The notes below the pieces were generated by a model. It saw only the letters and a program-made list of their open reading frames with translations. It was not told the DNA's origin and did not search any database. A DNA stretch of 64,000 nt from Streptomyces sp. NBC_00193. Its GTDB lineage: Bacteria; Actinomycetota; Actinomycetes; Streptomycetales; Streptomycetaceae. Both the position numbers and the translations under genes were made by a program. Shown piece by piece: positions 41,314 to 50,103 of the stretch. The stretch covers positions 5,146,001-5,210,000 of the forward strand of contig NZ_JAPEMM010000001.1 in assembly GCF_026342735.1 (NCBI RefSeq), read 5' to 3'. Each line of letters starts with the position of its first letter. The stretch's first letter is position 1.

Positions 41314-42102
41314 TCAGCCGAGGCCACGCGCGAACCGGCGCGTGGCCGCCGGCACGAAGAGCGCCAGCAGGACCAGCGACCACAGCAGCGCCCCGGCGAC
41401 CGGGTGCGCGACCGGCCAGGCGGCGCCCGCGGCGGCCTCGCCGCCCGCGTTCCCGCAGAGCCGGCGCACGGCCGTGGCGACCGCGCTGATCGGGTTCCAC
41501 TCGGCGGCCGTACGCAGCCACCCCGGCAGCCCGGCCGTCGGCAGGTACGCGCTGGAGAGCAGCGGCAGGACGAAGGTGGCGCTGCCGAGCTGCCCCGCCG
41601 CCTCCTCGCTCTTGCTCAGCAGACCGAGGTACGTCCCCACCCACGCGGTGGCGAACCGGAACAGCAGCAGGACGCCGAAGGCTCCGAGGGCCCCCGGGAG
41701 CCCGTTCTCCGCCCGCCAGCCCATGGCCAGCCCCACCAGGACCAGCGGCACCATCGAGAGGCCGGTGGTCAGCAGGTCCGCCGCCGTCTGCCCGAGCGGC
41801 ACCGCGCTCCGGCTCATCGGCAGGGTCCGGAACCGGTCCATCACCCCGCGGTGCGCGTCCTGGGCGGCCGTGAACATGCCGGTCATCAGTCCGTTCGCGG
41901 CGGTGGCGGCGAGCAGCCCGGGGACCAGGAACTGCCGGTACTCGGAACCGGGCATGGCGAGCGCGCTGCCGAAGACGTAGCCGAAGAACAGCAGCATGGT
42001 GACCGGCATGGTCTGCGTGAGGATCAGCAGGCCCGGGGCGTGCCGGGCCTTCTGCAGCTGGCGGGTGAGGACGGCGCCTCCGTCGGACAGCAGGGTGCTC
42101 AT
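41314..42102 (-). CDS. ABC-2 type permease, DrrB-like
   Basis: A 262-aa membrane protein with six predicted helices and the ABC-2 pattern: N-terminal cytoplasmic start, NGLMTGMF...DRFRTLPMSRSAVPLGQ loop and a central FVLPLLSSAYLPTAGLPGWLR segment, the DrrB/ABC-2 signature area. Its ATG overlaps the ATPase stop (ATGA). Together they form a two-gene drug or lipid exporter. Confidence 0.9.
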   Translation of the reverse strand: MSTLLSDGGAVLTRQLQKARHAPGLLILTQTMPVTMLLFFGYVFGSALAMPGSEYRQFLVPGLLAATAANGLMTGMFTAAQDAHRGVMDRFRTLPMSRSAVPLGQTAADLLTTGLSMVPLVLVGLAMGWRAENGLPGALGAFGVLLLFRFATAWVGTYLGLLSKSEEAAGQLGSATFVLPLLSSAYLPTAGLPGWLRTAAEWNPISAVATAVRRLCGNAGGEAAAGAAWPVAHPVAGALLWSLVLLALFVPAATRRFARGLG

Positions 42103-43067
42103 GCGGCGTTCTCCTCGAGTGCGGTGGTGGGACGGGCTCCGGTGAGGCGCAGGAACACCTCGTCGAGGGTGGGCGGGCGCAGACTCGCGTCCGTGACGGC
42201 GATCCCGGCCGCGTCGAGCGCCCGGACGATCTGCGGCAGCGTGAGCCCCGGGTCGAGGACGGTCGCGCCGACGGTGAGGCGCTCCCGGTCCAGCGCGGGC
42301 AGACCCCCCGTCAGCCGGTCGAGTACGGCGGCCGCGTGCGCGAGCGCCTCGGCCCCGTCGACGCAGACCTCGGCGTAGGCGCCGATCAGGGCCTTGAGCT
42401 CGGCAGGGGTGCCGGTGGCGGCCGCCCGGCCGTGGTCCACGACCACGATGTCGTCGGCGATCCGGTCGGCCTCCTCCAGGTACTGGGTGGTGAGCAGCAC
42501 GGTGGTCCCCTCGCGCGCGAGGTCGCGTACCGCTTTCCAGATCCGCTCGCGGGCCGCCGGGTCGAGGCCGGTCGTGGGCTCGTCGAGGAACAGCACGCGG
42601 GGCCGGGTGACCAGTCCGGCGGCCAGGTCGAGGCGCCGGCGCATCCCGCCGGACCAGGTGCCCGTCACCCGGTCGGCGGCCTCGGTGAGACCGAACTCCT
42701 CCAGCAGCTCGTCGGCGCGGGCCCGGACGGCCCGGCCGCGCAGTCCGGCGAGTCGGGCGAAGAGCCGGAGGTTCTCGGAGCCGGTCAAATCCCCGTCGAC
42801 GGAGGCGAATTGGCCGGTCGCCCCGATGGCGCGCCGGACGGAGGCCGGGTCCCGGGTCACGTCGTGACCCGCGACGAGGGCGCGGCCGGCCGTGGGCGTG
42901 GTGAGGGTGGTGAGGATCCGGACGGCGGTGGTCTTGCCCGCGCCGTTGGGGCCGAGGAGGCCGCACACCGTGCCCGGCGGTACGGCGAGGTCGAGGCCGC
43001 GCAAGGCGTGGACCGGTCCGTAGCTCTTCTCCAGACCCTCACTAAGTACAGTGTACGTAGTAGTCAT
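42099..43067 (-). CDS. ABC transporter ATP-binding protein, DrrA-like
   Basis: A 322-aa ATPase of the daunorubicin-resistance type. Walker A LLGPNGAGKTT (about 36-46), Q-loop GQFASVDGDLTGSENL, signature WSGGMRRRLDLA, Walker B VLFLDEPTTGLDP, and switch TTQYLEEADR, then a C-terminal domain with PPTLDEVFLRLTG. ATG 43067 is used; three codons upstream is another ATG. An operator palindrome overlaps its first codons. Divergent TetR gene lies 70 nt away and probably represses it. Exported compound unknown. Confidence 0.93.
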   Translation of the reverse strand: MTTTYTVLSEGLEKSYGPVHALRGLDLAVPPGTVCGLLGPNGAGKTTAVRILTTLTTPTAGRALVAGHDVTRDPASVRRAIGATGQFASVDGDLTGSENLRLFARLAGLRGRAVRARADELLEEFGLTEAADRVTGTWSGGMRRRLDLAAGLVTRPRVLFLDEPTTGLDPAARERIWKAVRDLAREGTTVLLTTQYLEEADRIADDIVVVDHGRAAATGTPAELKALIGAYAEVCVDGAEALAHAAAVLDRLTGGLPALDRERLTVGATVLDPGLTLPQIVRALDAAGIAVTDASLRPPTLDEVFLRLTGARPTTALEENAA

Positions 43068-43103
43068 GTGGTGCACCCTACCTGACTACGTACGCCGTAC
43101 GTA
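43041..43103. promoter_or_regulatory. Two palindromic operators for the divergent TetR
   Basis: TACGTACGCCGTACGTA (43087-43103) is a perfect 8-1-8 palindrome in the divergent promoter region. ACTAAGTACAGTGTACGTAGT (43041-43061) is a 10-1-10 palindrome with one mismatch that overlaps the start of the ATPase gene. They share the GTAC core and suit repression of both the exporter and the regulator. Confidence 0.8.
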
Positions 43104-43137
43104 ACTACGATGGTGGAGATGGACGAGGTGATGAGCG

Positions 43138-43863
43138 ATGACACCCAGCGGCCGCTCCGCTGAACCCGAAGTGATCTGGGCCCGCCCGCCGCGGGCCGGC
43201 CGCGGCCCCCGGCCCGCCCACAGCCGCGACTCGATCGCCGCCGAGGCGGTGCGGATCGCCGACGAGGAGGGGATCGACGCCGTCTCGATGCGGCGCGTGG
43301 CGGCCGGGATCGGCGCCGGGACCATGTCCCTCTACAACTACGTGCCGCGCAAGGAGGACCTGTACGAGCTGATGGTCGACGCGGTCAGCGGGGAGTACGA
43401 CCTCGCCCCGCCGACCGGCGACTGGCGCGCCGACCAGCTCGCGCTGGCCCGCCAGACCCGCGCCCTCATGCACCGGCACCCCTGGCTGCCCCGGCTGCTG
43501 AGCCCGGTCTACGGATTCGGCCCGAACGCCCTGCTGTACCTGGAGTACAGCCTGGCCTGCCTGGCGCCGCTGGACGCTCCGGGCGGAGAGAAGCTGGAAC
43601 TGATCGCGGCGGTCAACGGCACGGTCGCCACCTTCGTGGCGGGCGAGCTGGCCCTGGCCGAGCGGGCCCGCCAGCTCCCCTGGAGCGAGGCCGAGGAACA
43701 GGCCGTACGGGCGGCCTGGCTCGGCTCCCGGCTGGTGACGGGGGAGTACCCGCTCCTGGCCGGCGTCCTCGCGACCGCGCCGGGCGTCCCGGGTGAACTG
43801 CCGGATCCGGCAGCGGTGTTCGACCGCTCGGTGTCACGCCTCTTGGGCGCCTGGGGCGCCTGA
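43138..43863 (+). CDS. TetR-family regulator of the DrrAB-like exporter
   Basis: A 241-aa TetR with an N-terminal extension of about 30 residues. HTH: SIAAEAVRIADEEGIDAVSMRRVAAGIGAGTMSLYNYVPRKEDL (region about 32-75). The C-terminal domain is of the TetR_C_33/tetracyclin-repressor-like kind, with ALMHRHPWLPRLLSP and YLEYSLACL. GTG/ATG: the ATG at 43138 is used; no strong ribosome site, and the extension suggests a downstream start is possible. Divergent orientation and the palindromes indicate control of the ABC pair. Confidence 0.87.
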   Translation: MTPSGRSAEPEVIWARPPRAGRGPRPAHSRDSIAAEAVRIADEEGIDAVSMRRVAAGIGAGTMSLYNYVPRKEDLYELMVDAVSGEYDLAPPTGDWRADQLALARQTRALMHRHPWLPRLLSPVYGFGPNALLYLEYSLACLAPLDAPGGEKLELIAAVNGTVATFVAGELALAERARQLPWSEAEEQAVRAAWLGSRLVTGEYPLLAGVLATAPGVPGELPDPAAVFDRSVSRLLGAWGA

Positions 43864-43875
43864 CGTCTTTCCAGC

Positions 43876-44000
43876 TGTCCGGCGCTTGAGTCTTTTCAGC
43901 CGTCCGGCGTTTGAGGACCGGGGTCCGGGGCGGAGCCCCAGGGGGGGCCGGGCGAAGCCCGGGGAACGGTGGAAGGGCGGGTAGGGGACAGCCCCGCAGG
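43876..44000 (-). repeat. Dispersed intergenic repeat (GTCCGGCGTTTGAGG / GGGGCGGAGCCCC type)
   Basis: A block with CGTCCGGCGTTTGAGGACCG, GGTCCGGGGCGGAGCCCC, CCGGGCGAAGCCCGGGGAAC and GGTGGAAGGGCGGGTAGGGG. The same elements recur inverted at 61499-61715. Such blocks are common between genes in Streptomyces and contain strong short hairpins. The first, partial unit (CTGTCCGGCGCTTGAG) sits directly after the TetR stop. Confidence 0.75.
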
Positions 44001-44026
44001 GCCACCCGCCCCGAGGCCCCCGCGCC

Positions 44027-45238
44027 TCAGAGCAGCGCGAACTGCCCGCCCGGCCCCTCCTCCTGGTGATCCAGCACCGAGGCCGGCCGCCGGGCCCAGT
44101 CCGGCGGCGGCAGCACCCCGCCCGCCCGCAGCTCGGCGGCGGTCAGCGTCGGCCCCACCTCGAACGCCGCCCGCTCCGGCTCCAGTTCGGCCAGCAGCGC
44201 CAGGGTCGTCACCAGGGCCAGCAGCTCCGAGGTCCAGCCCTGCGGCCACTCGGCCGGACCCACCGCTTCCAGCCCCTCGGCCTCCGGGTCCCGGTGCGCG
44301 AGCCGGGCGGCGAACCAGGACTCCAGCACGCGGACGCCGTGGACCTCGTACTCCCACGCCCCGGCCGGTACGGGCGACACGGTGCCGCCGCCCGGGCCGC
44401 CCCCGACCGTCAGGGTCTCGCTCTCCGGGTCGTACGCGAGCTCGCGCGGCCACGCCGGCAGCGCCGAGCGGACGTACGGCCGGCGCCCGCCGGGCAGCCG
44501 GGGCGCCTCGCCGCCGCGGGCCCCGCGCAGCCGGACGGAGAGCAGCCGGTGGCCCAGCTCCAGCCCGGCCCGCCAGCGCGTGGCGTCGGCGGTGAGGGGG
44601 ACCTCGTACCCCCGGGGGCCGGGGCGGCCGGCGGCGAGGATCCAGCAGAGCACGTCCTCGGGGGTGACCCAGGTCCCGTACCGCTCGCCGAGCAGGTGCT
44701 GCAGCCCGGGGGCGAGATTGGGCTCGGCGCCGCCCGGGCGGCGGTGCAGCGGGCGGATCCGGCCGAGCCGGCCGGCCGGGAGGTGAGCGGTGACCAGCAG
44801 CGCCGCCGACGGCGCCGGCTCCACGGCGAACAGCTGGTGCTCGTCCAGCACCCGCCACAGCTCCGGGCGGGCCAGGTCGATGAGCCGCTGGTCGGGCAGC
44901 AGCCACTGTTCGTCGAAGGGCTCGCGCAGGATCCGTACGGGGTCGGGGCGGGGCCCCGGCGTGTCCGCGAAGCGGGCCGTGGAACCGGAGCGCTGACCCG
45001 GCAGCGCCGCCGCCCCGGCGCCCGTGCTCCGCGCCCGGGTCGGGCGGAACAGCCGCTCCCGCTCGGCGCCCTCGGCGGCGGCCAGGGCGGCCCACCGGGC
45101 ACGCAGGGTCGCCGGATCGGGGGCCGCGACCCAGGCCCGTCCCAGGCGCAGGGAGCCCACGGCCCAGGGCATCAGATCGTCCAGCAGCGGGGTCGGATCG
45201 TCCGGCAGCGGGTCCCGCGGGGATGCGTCAGCGCTCAC
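44027..45238 (-). CDS. Stand-alone type ISP restriction-modification specificity-like protein
   Basis: A 403-aa protein resembling the C-terminal specificity domain of type ISP restriction/modification enzymes (LlaBIII-type), with no nuclease, helicase or methyltransferase part. Matching blocks: MPWAVGSLRLGRAWVAAPDP at the start, RLIDLARPELW, WILAAGRPGPRGYEVPLTAD with WRAGLELGHRLL, LPGGRRPYVRSALP, ELAYDPESETL and PEWPQGWTSELLALVTTLALLAELEP-like end (region about 340-370). Streptomyces genomes often carry such lone proteins. It may be a domesticated DNA-recognition domain, but this is inference. GTG/ATG start at 45238 with GTGAGC. No partner enzyme lies beside it. Confidence 0.65.
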   Translation of the reverse strand: MSADASPRDPLPDDPTPLLDDLMPWAVGSLRLGRAWVAAPDPATLRARWAALAAAEGAERERLFRPTRARSTGAGAAALPGQRSGSTARFADTPGPRPDPVRILREPFDEQWLLPDQRLIDLARPELWRVLDEHQLFAVEPAPSAALLVTAHLPAGRLGRIRPLHRRPGGAEPNLAPGLQHLLGERYGTWVTPEDVLCWILAAGRPGPRGYEVPLTADATRWRAGLELGHRLLSVRLRGARGGEAPRLPGGRRPYVRSALPAWPRELAYDPESETLTVGGGPGGGTVSPVPAGAWEYEVHGVRVLESWFAARLAHRDPEAEGLEAVGPAEWPQGWTSELLALVTTLALLAELEPERAAFEVGPTLTAAELRAGGVLPPPDWARRPASVLDHQEEGPGGQFALL

Positions 45239-45339
45239 CCGGCCGATGGTAGCGACGCCACCCGGTGACCGGGCCGCGCCCAGGCCGGAGAGTTAGGCTC
45301 GCTATGTAGGGATCTGCACGCAGGACCCGGGAGGCGGAC

Positions 45340-45501
45340 ATGAGCCAGTACGACGAGTACTCGACCCCGTCGCAGGCCGAGGGTGAGCGGCTCGACGAGG
45401 ACCTGGACGAGAAGCAGAAGAAGCTCCGCCACGCCCAGACGCAGCGGACCACGCCGTCCCAGGCGGAGGGCGAGCGCGGAACGGAGGACGATCAGAAGTA
45501 G
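45340..45501 (+). CDS. 53-aa acidic protein with duplicated TPSQAEGER motif
   Basis: A short gene outside normal length cut-offs: ATG at 45340 with GGGAGGC 5 nt upstream, stop TAG at 45499. The peptide begins MSQYDEYSTPSQAEGERLDED, has a Lys-rich middle (DEKQKKLRHAQTQ) and repeats TPSQAEGERGTED, ending DQK. The two motifs are exact nine-residue copies. It is highly charged and probably disordered. No family recognised. Good ribosome site and typical codon use support it as real. Confidence 0.65.
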   Translation: MSQYDEYSTPSQAEGERLDEDLDEKQKKLRHAQTQRTTPSQAEGERGTEDDQK

Positions 45502-45532
45502 CCCCCCGCTCCGAGCGCGGGCAGCGGTGCGC

Positions 45533-46282
45533 TCAGTGCGCGTCGACGGTCACGGTGAAGGAGAACCGGTCCCCGCGGTACCGGATCCGCGCCACGTCGA
45601 CCACCCGGCCGGCGCCGTCGTAGGTGACGCCCGTGTAGTGCAGGATCGGGCTCAGCAGCGGCACGCGCAGCAGCTCGGCCGTGAGCGGGTCGGCGAGCCG
45701 CGCCTCCACCGTGTCGGTGATCCGGCTGATGTCCACCTTCACGATGTCCCGCAGCACCTTCGTCATCGGCCAGCGCTCCAGATCCGCCAGGTCGATGGCA
45801 TCGGCGAGCTCCGGGCGCACCGCGTTCTCCGCCCAGTTGGTCGGCTCGCCGCTCTCGCTGTCGTGCCGGAGCCTGCGGTACGTGACCACCTCGGCGGTGT
45901 CCGGGAAGTGCTCCAGCAGCTCCCCGGACACCGCCGTCCGCTCGTGCCCCAGGATCGTCGTACGGTCGCCCGACTGCTGCGCCACGATCGCGTCGACCGA
46001 CCCCAGCAGCTGGACCGGGGCCCCGCGCAGCGCCGCCGGCTCGATGAAGGTCCCGCGCCGCCGGTGGCGGCTGATGAGCCCCTCTGCCTCCAGCTCCTTG
46101 AGCGCCTGCCGCATGGTCAGCACGCTCACCCCGTAGTGCTCGGCGAGCTGCTCCTCGGTGGGCAGGCGCAGCGAGGCGTCGGCCGTGCGCCCGAGTATCG
46201 AGGCGCGCAGCGACTGGGAGACCTGGTACCAGAGCGGCAGCTTCCGGTTCAGTACCAGCGAGTCGGGGGCGAAGGCGGTCAC
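45533..46282 (-). CDS. GntR-family regulator (HutC type, UTRA)
   Basis: A 249-aa regulator: GntR winged HTH (PLWYQVSQSLRASIL, LPTEEQLAEHYGVSVLTMRQALKELEAEGLI, about 15-65 as a region) and a UTRA ligand domain (VVTYRRLRHDSESGEPTNWAENAVRPEL and later SPILHYTGVTYDGAGRVVDVARIRYRGDRF). GTG 46282 has GGAG 9 nt upstream. It lies 64 nt downstream of hmgA on the same strand, and a perfect GntR-like inverted repeat is found in front of hmgA, so it is the likely local regulator of homogentisate breakdown with a tyrosine-pathway ligand. Confidence 0.88.
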   Translation of the reverse strand: MTAFAPDSLVLNRKLPLWYQVSQSLRASILGRTADASLRLPTEEQLAEHYGVSVLTMRQALKELEAEGLISRHRRRGTFIEPAALRGAPVQLLGSVDAIVAQQSGDRTTILGHERTAVSGELLEHFPDTAEVVTYRRLRHDSESGEPTNWAENAVRPELADAIDLADLERWPMTKVLRDIVKVDISRITDTVEARLADPLTAELLRVPLLSPILHYTGVTYDGAGRVVDVARIRYRGDRFSFTVTVDAH

Positions 46283-46346
46283 GGGTGGTTCTCCGTAGGA
46301 CGGTGTGGGCGCGGCGGTGGCGGCGCCGCGCGGCATGCTCGTGATG

Positions 46347-47672
46347 TTAGGCGCGGAAGTGGCGCTCCAGCCCCTGCCAGACGTCGTCGTATCCGCCCTG
46401 GAGGTGGTCCGCGCCGGCCGCCTGGGCGGTGGCGGTGATCGGCCAGCGGGTCTCGAACATGAAGGCCAGGCCGTCGTCGATCTTCTGCGGCTTCAGCTCG
46501 GCGGCGCTCGCCCGGTCGAAGGTCTCCCGGTCGGGGCCGTGCGCGGACATCATGTTGTGCAGGGAGCCGCCGCCGGGAACGAAGCCCTCCGCCTTGGCGT
46601 CGTAGGCGCCGTCGATGAGCCCCATGTACTCGCTCATCACGTTGCGGTGGAAGTACGGCGGGCGGAAGGTGTCCTCGCCGACCAGCCAGCGCGGCGCGAA
46701 GACCACGAAGTCCACGCCCGCCAGGCCCGCCGTGTCGGAGGGCGAGGTCAGGACCGTGAAGATGGACGGGTCGGGGTGGTCGTAGCTGATGGAACCGAGG
46801 ACGTTGAAGCTGCGCAGGTCGTAGACGTACGGGACGTGCGTGCCGTGCCAGGCGACCACGTCGAGCGGGGAGTGGTCGTAGGTGGCGGTCCAGAGGTTGC
46901 CGCAGAACTTGTTCAGCACCTCGGTCGGCCGCTCGGCGTCCTCGTACGAGGCCACCGGCGCACGGAAATCGCGGGCCGCGGCGAGCCCGTTGGCGCCGAT
47001 GGGGCCCAGGTCGGGGAGCTCGAAGGGGCGGCCGTAGTTCTCGCAGACGTACCCGCGGGCGGTCTCGTCCTGGAGCTCCACGCGGAAGCGGACCCCGCGC
47101 GGGATCAGCGCCATCTCGCCCGGCCGGGCGCTCAGCAGGCCGAACTCGGTGCGCAGGAGCAGCCCGCCGCGCTCGGGGACGATCAGCAGCTCGCCGTCGG
47201 AGTCGCTGAAGGCCCGGTCGGTCATGGAGGCGTTGGCGGAGTAGAGGTGGATGGCCATGCCGGAGCGCTGGGTGGCGTCGCCGTTGCCGCCGAGGGTCCA
47301 CAGGCCCGCCAGGAAATCCGTACCGGGGGCCGGGTCGGGCAGCGGGTTCCAGCGGAGCCGGTTCGGGTCGGCCGGGGCCTCCGTGAAGGGCGCGCTGCGC
47401 AGGGCGCCGTTGTCCGCGGCCAGGGTGAAGCGCGGGTGCGCGGCCGAGGGGCGGATCCGGTAGAGCCAGGAGCGGCGGTTGTGGGAACGCGGCTCGGTGA
47501 ACGCGCTGCCGCTGAGCTGCTCCGCGTAGAGGCCGAGGGGGGAGCGCTGGGGCGAGTTCCGCCCGATCGGCAGCGCACCGGGGACGGCCTCCGAGCTGTG
47601 CTCGTTGCCGAAGCCGGTGAGGTACTCCAGCCCCTCCGCCGTCTTCCTGGCCTGCTCGCTGCCGCCGCTCAT
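46347..47672 (-). CDS. hmgA: Homogentisate 1,2-dioxygenase
   Basis: A 441-aa iron(II) ring-cleaving dioxygenase that opens homogentisate to maleylacetoacetate in tyrosine/phenylalanine degradation. The N-terminal YLTGFGNEHSSEA opening and GLYAEQLSGSAFT are family hallmarks. The iron site is visible as PYFHRNVMSEYMG (His and Glu) and SAHGPD (His); KFCGNLWTATYDHSPLDVVAWHG is the active-site region. GGGAGC before ATG 47672 sets the start. An inverted repeat 22-51 nt upstream is a probable GntR operator. Loss of this enzyme would give brown melanin-like pigment. Confidence 0.95.
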   Translation of the reverse strand: MSGGSEQARKTAEGLEYLTGFGNEHSSEAVPGALPIGRNSPQRSPLGLYAEQLSGSAFTEPRSHNRRSWLYRIRPSAAHPRFTLAADNGALRSAPFTEAPADPNRLRWNPLPDPAPGTDFLAGLWTLGGNGDATQRSGMAIHLYSANASMTDRAFSDSDGELLIVPERGGLLLRTEFGLLSARPGEMALIPRGVRFRVELQDETARGYVCENYGRPFELPDLGPIGANGLAAARDFRAPVASYEDAERPTEVLNKFCGNLWTATYDHSPLDVVAWHGTHVPYVYDLRSFNVLGSISYDHPDPSIFTVLTSPSDTAGLAGVDFVVFAPRWLVGEDTFRPPYFHRNVMSEYMGLIDGAYDAKAEGFVPGGGSLHNMMSAHGPDRETFDRASAAELKPQKIDDGLAFMFETRWPITATAQAAGADHLQGGYDDVWQGLERHFRA

Positions 47673-47693
47673 TGCACGCTCCCGGTCTGCCGA

Positions 47694-47723
47694 AGGAATC
47701 CTATGCCTGACAGTAGGATTCCT
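47694..47723 (-). promoter_or_regulatory. Operator-like inverted repeat upstream of hmgA
   Basis: AGGAATCCTA and TAGGATTCCT are exact complements separated by 10 bp, 22 nt before the hmgA start. The adjacent GntR/HutC gene is the likely binder. The rest of the 47673-47943 gap holds a low-complexity GGCCGGGCGA-type direct-repeat stretch (about 47769-47850) and the promoter of the following plus-strand gene. Confidence 0.7.
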
Positions 47724-47943
47724 GGGCTCGCGCGTCAACGGGGGATTCCGATCAGTCGGCCGATAGCAGGGCGGTGGCCGGGCGACGGCCGGGCGATGGT
47801 CGGCCGCCGGACGGGCGGTGGCCGGGTCCCGGCCCCGCGACGGCCGGGTGCGGAGCGGGTCCCGGGTCACGACTTGGCTCGCCGGGGCCCTATTCCTGCG
47901 CGAGGGGATCCCAAAAGGTGAACATTCCTCTACTCTCACGCGC

Positions 47944-50103
47944 ATGTCGTGGACCCGCAGGTTTCCTGCCGTGCCGGCGGCGCTCCTCGCCGCCCTCCTA
48001 GCGCTTCTGTCCCTCCTCGTCGCCGCGCCCGCCGCGAGCGCGCACGAGGAGCGCCCCGTCGACCTCCCCGACGGCTCCGGCTCCGTCCCCGCCTACCGCA
48101 CGGGCGAGCCCGACCTGATCGTCTGCAAGACCGACCGGCCGGCCTTCGAACGCCGGATATCCGCCTTCCCCGACGCCCTCAGGCAGCGCAACCTCGTCCT
48201 CTACGAACGCTGCGAGAAGAACGGCTTCCGCGACCTCCAGGCGGCGGTCGACGCCGTGGACCGCCCGGGCATGAACATCGCGATCCTCCCCGGCCTCTAC
48301 GAGGAGGAGCCCTCGCTCGCCGAGCCGACCGCGGAGTGCGCCTCGCTCAAGGCGCCCAACTCCTCGCTCGGCTACCAGATCCTGACCTACGAGCAGCAGG
48401 TGGCCTGCCGCCACAACCAGAACCTCGTCGCCATCCTCGGCAAGACCGGCCTCCAGATCGAAGGCACCGGGGCCTCCCGCCAGGACGTGGTCATCGACGC
48501 CAAGTACCACAAGCTGAACGCGATCCGCGCGGACAAGTCCAACGGCATCTACTTCCGCAACTTCACCGCGCAGCGCACCACCTTCAACTCGCTGTACGTC
48601 CTCGCGGGCGACGGCTTCGTCATCGACGACGTACTGACCCGCTGGAACGACGAGTACGGCTTCCTGACCTTCGCCAGCGACCACGGCCTGTACAAGAACT
48701 GCGAGTCCTACGGCAACGGCGACTCCGGCATCTACCCCGGCAGCGCCTCCGACATCAACGACGGCCGCGGCTACGACGTCCCCCGCTACTCCATCGAGAT
48801 CACCGGCTGCCGCAGCCACCACAACATGGTCGGCTACTCCGGCACCGCGGGCGACTCGGTGTACGTGCACGACAACGAGTTCGACCAGAACATGGGCGGC
48901 GCCTCGATGGACAGCGCCTTCCCCGGCCACCCCGGACTCCCGCAGAACCACGCCCGCTTCGAACGCAACCTGATCCACGACAACAACGCCGACTACTACC
49001 ACTACGTCGCGGACGGCACCTGCGCCAAACCGCCCGCCGAGCGCGGCTACGAGCAGGGCGTGGTCTGCCCGCAGATCTCCATGCCCCCCGGCACCGGCAT
49101 CATCACCGCCGGCGGCAACTGGAACCTCTACGAGAACAACTGGGTGTACGGGCACCAGCGCGCGGGCTTCTTCCTCTCGGCCGTGCCCGCCTTCATCCGC
49201 GGCGAGGAGGAGCTGTCCAAGCAGACCGACACCTCCCACCACAACCGCTACGCCGGCAACATCCTGGGCAAGGACAAGTCCGGCGCCTCCCGCCCCAACG
49301 GCATGGACGTGTGGTGGGACGGCCAGGGCCGGGGCAACTGCTGGCAGCAGGGCCCGGACGGCTCCACCCCGGGCACGCTCCCGCAGTGCGGCGAGCGCCG
49401 CGGCGCGGTCTCCGGCGGCTCGGCCCGGCTCGCCGGCGAACCGGTGAAGCTGGCCCAGCTCCTCGTCTGCGCCGACTACAGCGTCCAGGCGCGCAAGCTT
49501 CCGGCCGGCTGCGACTGGTACGGCTCCCGGGGCCTCCAGCGGGTGGAGACCCAGCTCGCCCTGGCCGTCGCGGCGGTCCTCCTCCTCGTCGGCGGCCTCC
49601 TGTGGTGGCGCCGCCTGCGCCACTCGCGCCCGGCCGGGGTGGCCGCGCTGCTCGGCCTCGCGGGCCTGGCCCTGGACGTGGCCGGCTCCACGACGGGCCT
49701 GGTCGGCACCTTCGTCCCGGCGCTGGCCCTGCTCTGCCTCGGCCTGTGGTGGACCGGCACCGGCCTCGCCCTGCGCCCCACCCGGCCCTGGCTGGCCCGC
49801 CTGACCCTGCTGCTGGGCGCGCTCACCCTGCTCGACGCCTTCGACAAGGCCGTCCTGATGATCCCCTGGATCCCGCTCGGCCCCGCCTGGATACGGTCCC
49901 TCGTCGCGGTGGTCTGGATCCTCTGGGCCGTCATCGCCGCAGCCCGCCCCGGGGGCGCCCCGGCCCGCCCGGCGGGCCCCGGTGGAGACCCGGCCGGCGA
50001 CCGGGTCCCCGTCCCCGCAGGCCCGGCCCCGACCCGCAGCGCAGAAACCGAGGCCGGTCCCGAGGCCGCGGACGGCGCCGCAGCCGGGGGAGACCAGCCG
50101 TGA
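47944..50103 (+). CDS. Secreted beta-helix protein with C-terminal membrane helices
   Basis: A 719-aa envelope protein. An N-terminal signal segment (about 1-33, LLAALLALLSLLVAAPAASA) is followed by a right-handed parallel beta-helix of about 450 residues (recurring N-G-Y-F and HHN turns: SNGIYFRNFT, GLYKNCESYGNGDSGIYPG, CRSHHNMVGYSG, VYVHDNEFDQNMGGASMDS, WNLYENNWVYGHQRAGFF). The C-terminal 170 residues hold about five membrane helices and an acidic tail. Several cysteines suit disulphides. Similar domains occur in NosD and pectate-lyase-like carbohydrate or surface proteins. Its stop overlaps the next GTG start, linking it to a cupredoxin-like gene. Function unknown. Confidence 0.75.
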   Translation: MSWTRRFPAVPAALLAALLALLSLLVAAPAASAHEERPVDLPDGSGSVPAYRTGEPDLIVCKTDRPAFERRISAFPDALRQRNLVLYERCEKNGFRDLQAAVDAVDRPGMNIAILPGLYEEEPSLAEPTAECASLKAPNSSLGYQILTYEQQVACRHNQNLVAILGKTGLQIEGTGASRQDVVIDAKYHKLNAIRADKSNGIYFRNFTAQRTTFNSLYVLAGDGFVIDDVLTRWNDEYGFLTFASDHGLYKNCESYGNGDSGIYPGSASDINDGRGYDVPRYSIEITGCRSHHNMVGYSGTAGDSVYVHDNEFDQNMGGASMDSAFPGHPGLPQNHARFERNLIHDNNADYYHYVADGTCAKPPAERGYEQGVVCPQISMPPGTGIITAGGNWNLYENNWVYGHQRAGFFLSAVPAFIRGEEELSKQTDTSHHNRYAGNILGKDKSGASRPNGMDVWWDGQGRGNCWQQGPDGSTPGTLPQCGERRGAVSGGSARLAGEPVKLAQLLVCADYSVQARKLPAGCDWYGSRGLQRVETQLALAVAAVLLLVGGLLWWRRLRHSRPAGVAALLGLAGLALDVAGSTTGLVGTFVPALALLCLGLWWTGTGLALRPTRPWLARLTLLLGALTLLDAFDKAVLMIPWIPLGPAWIRSLVAVVWILWAVIAAARPGGAPARPAGPGGDPAGDRVPVPAGPAPTRSAETEAGPEAADGAAAGGDQP

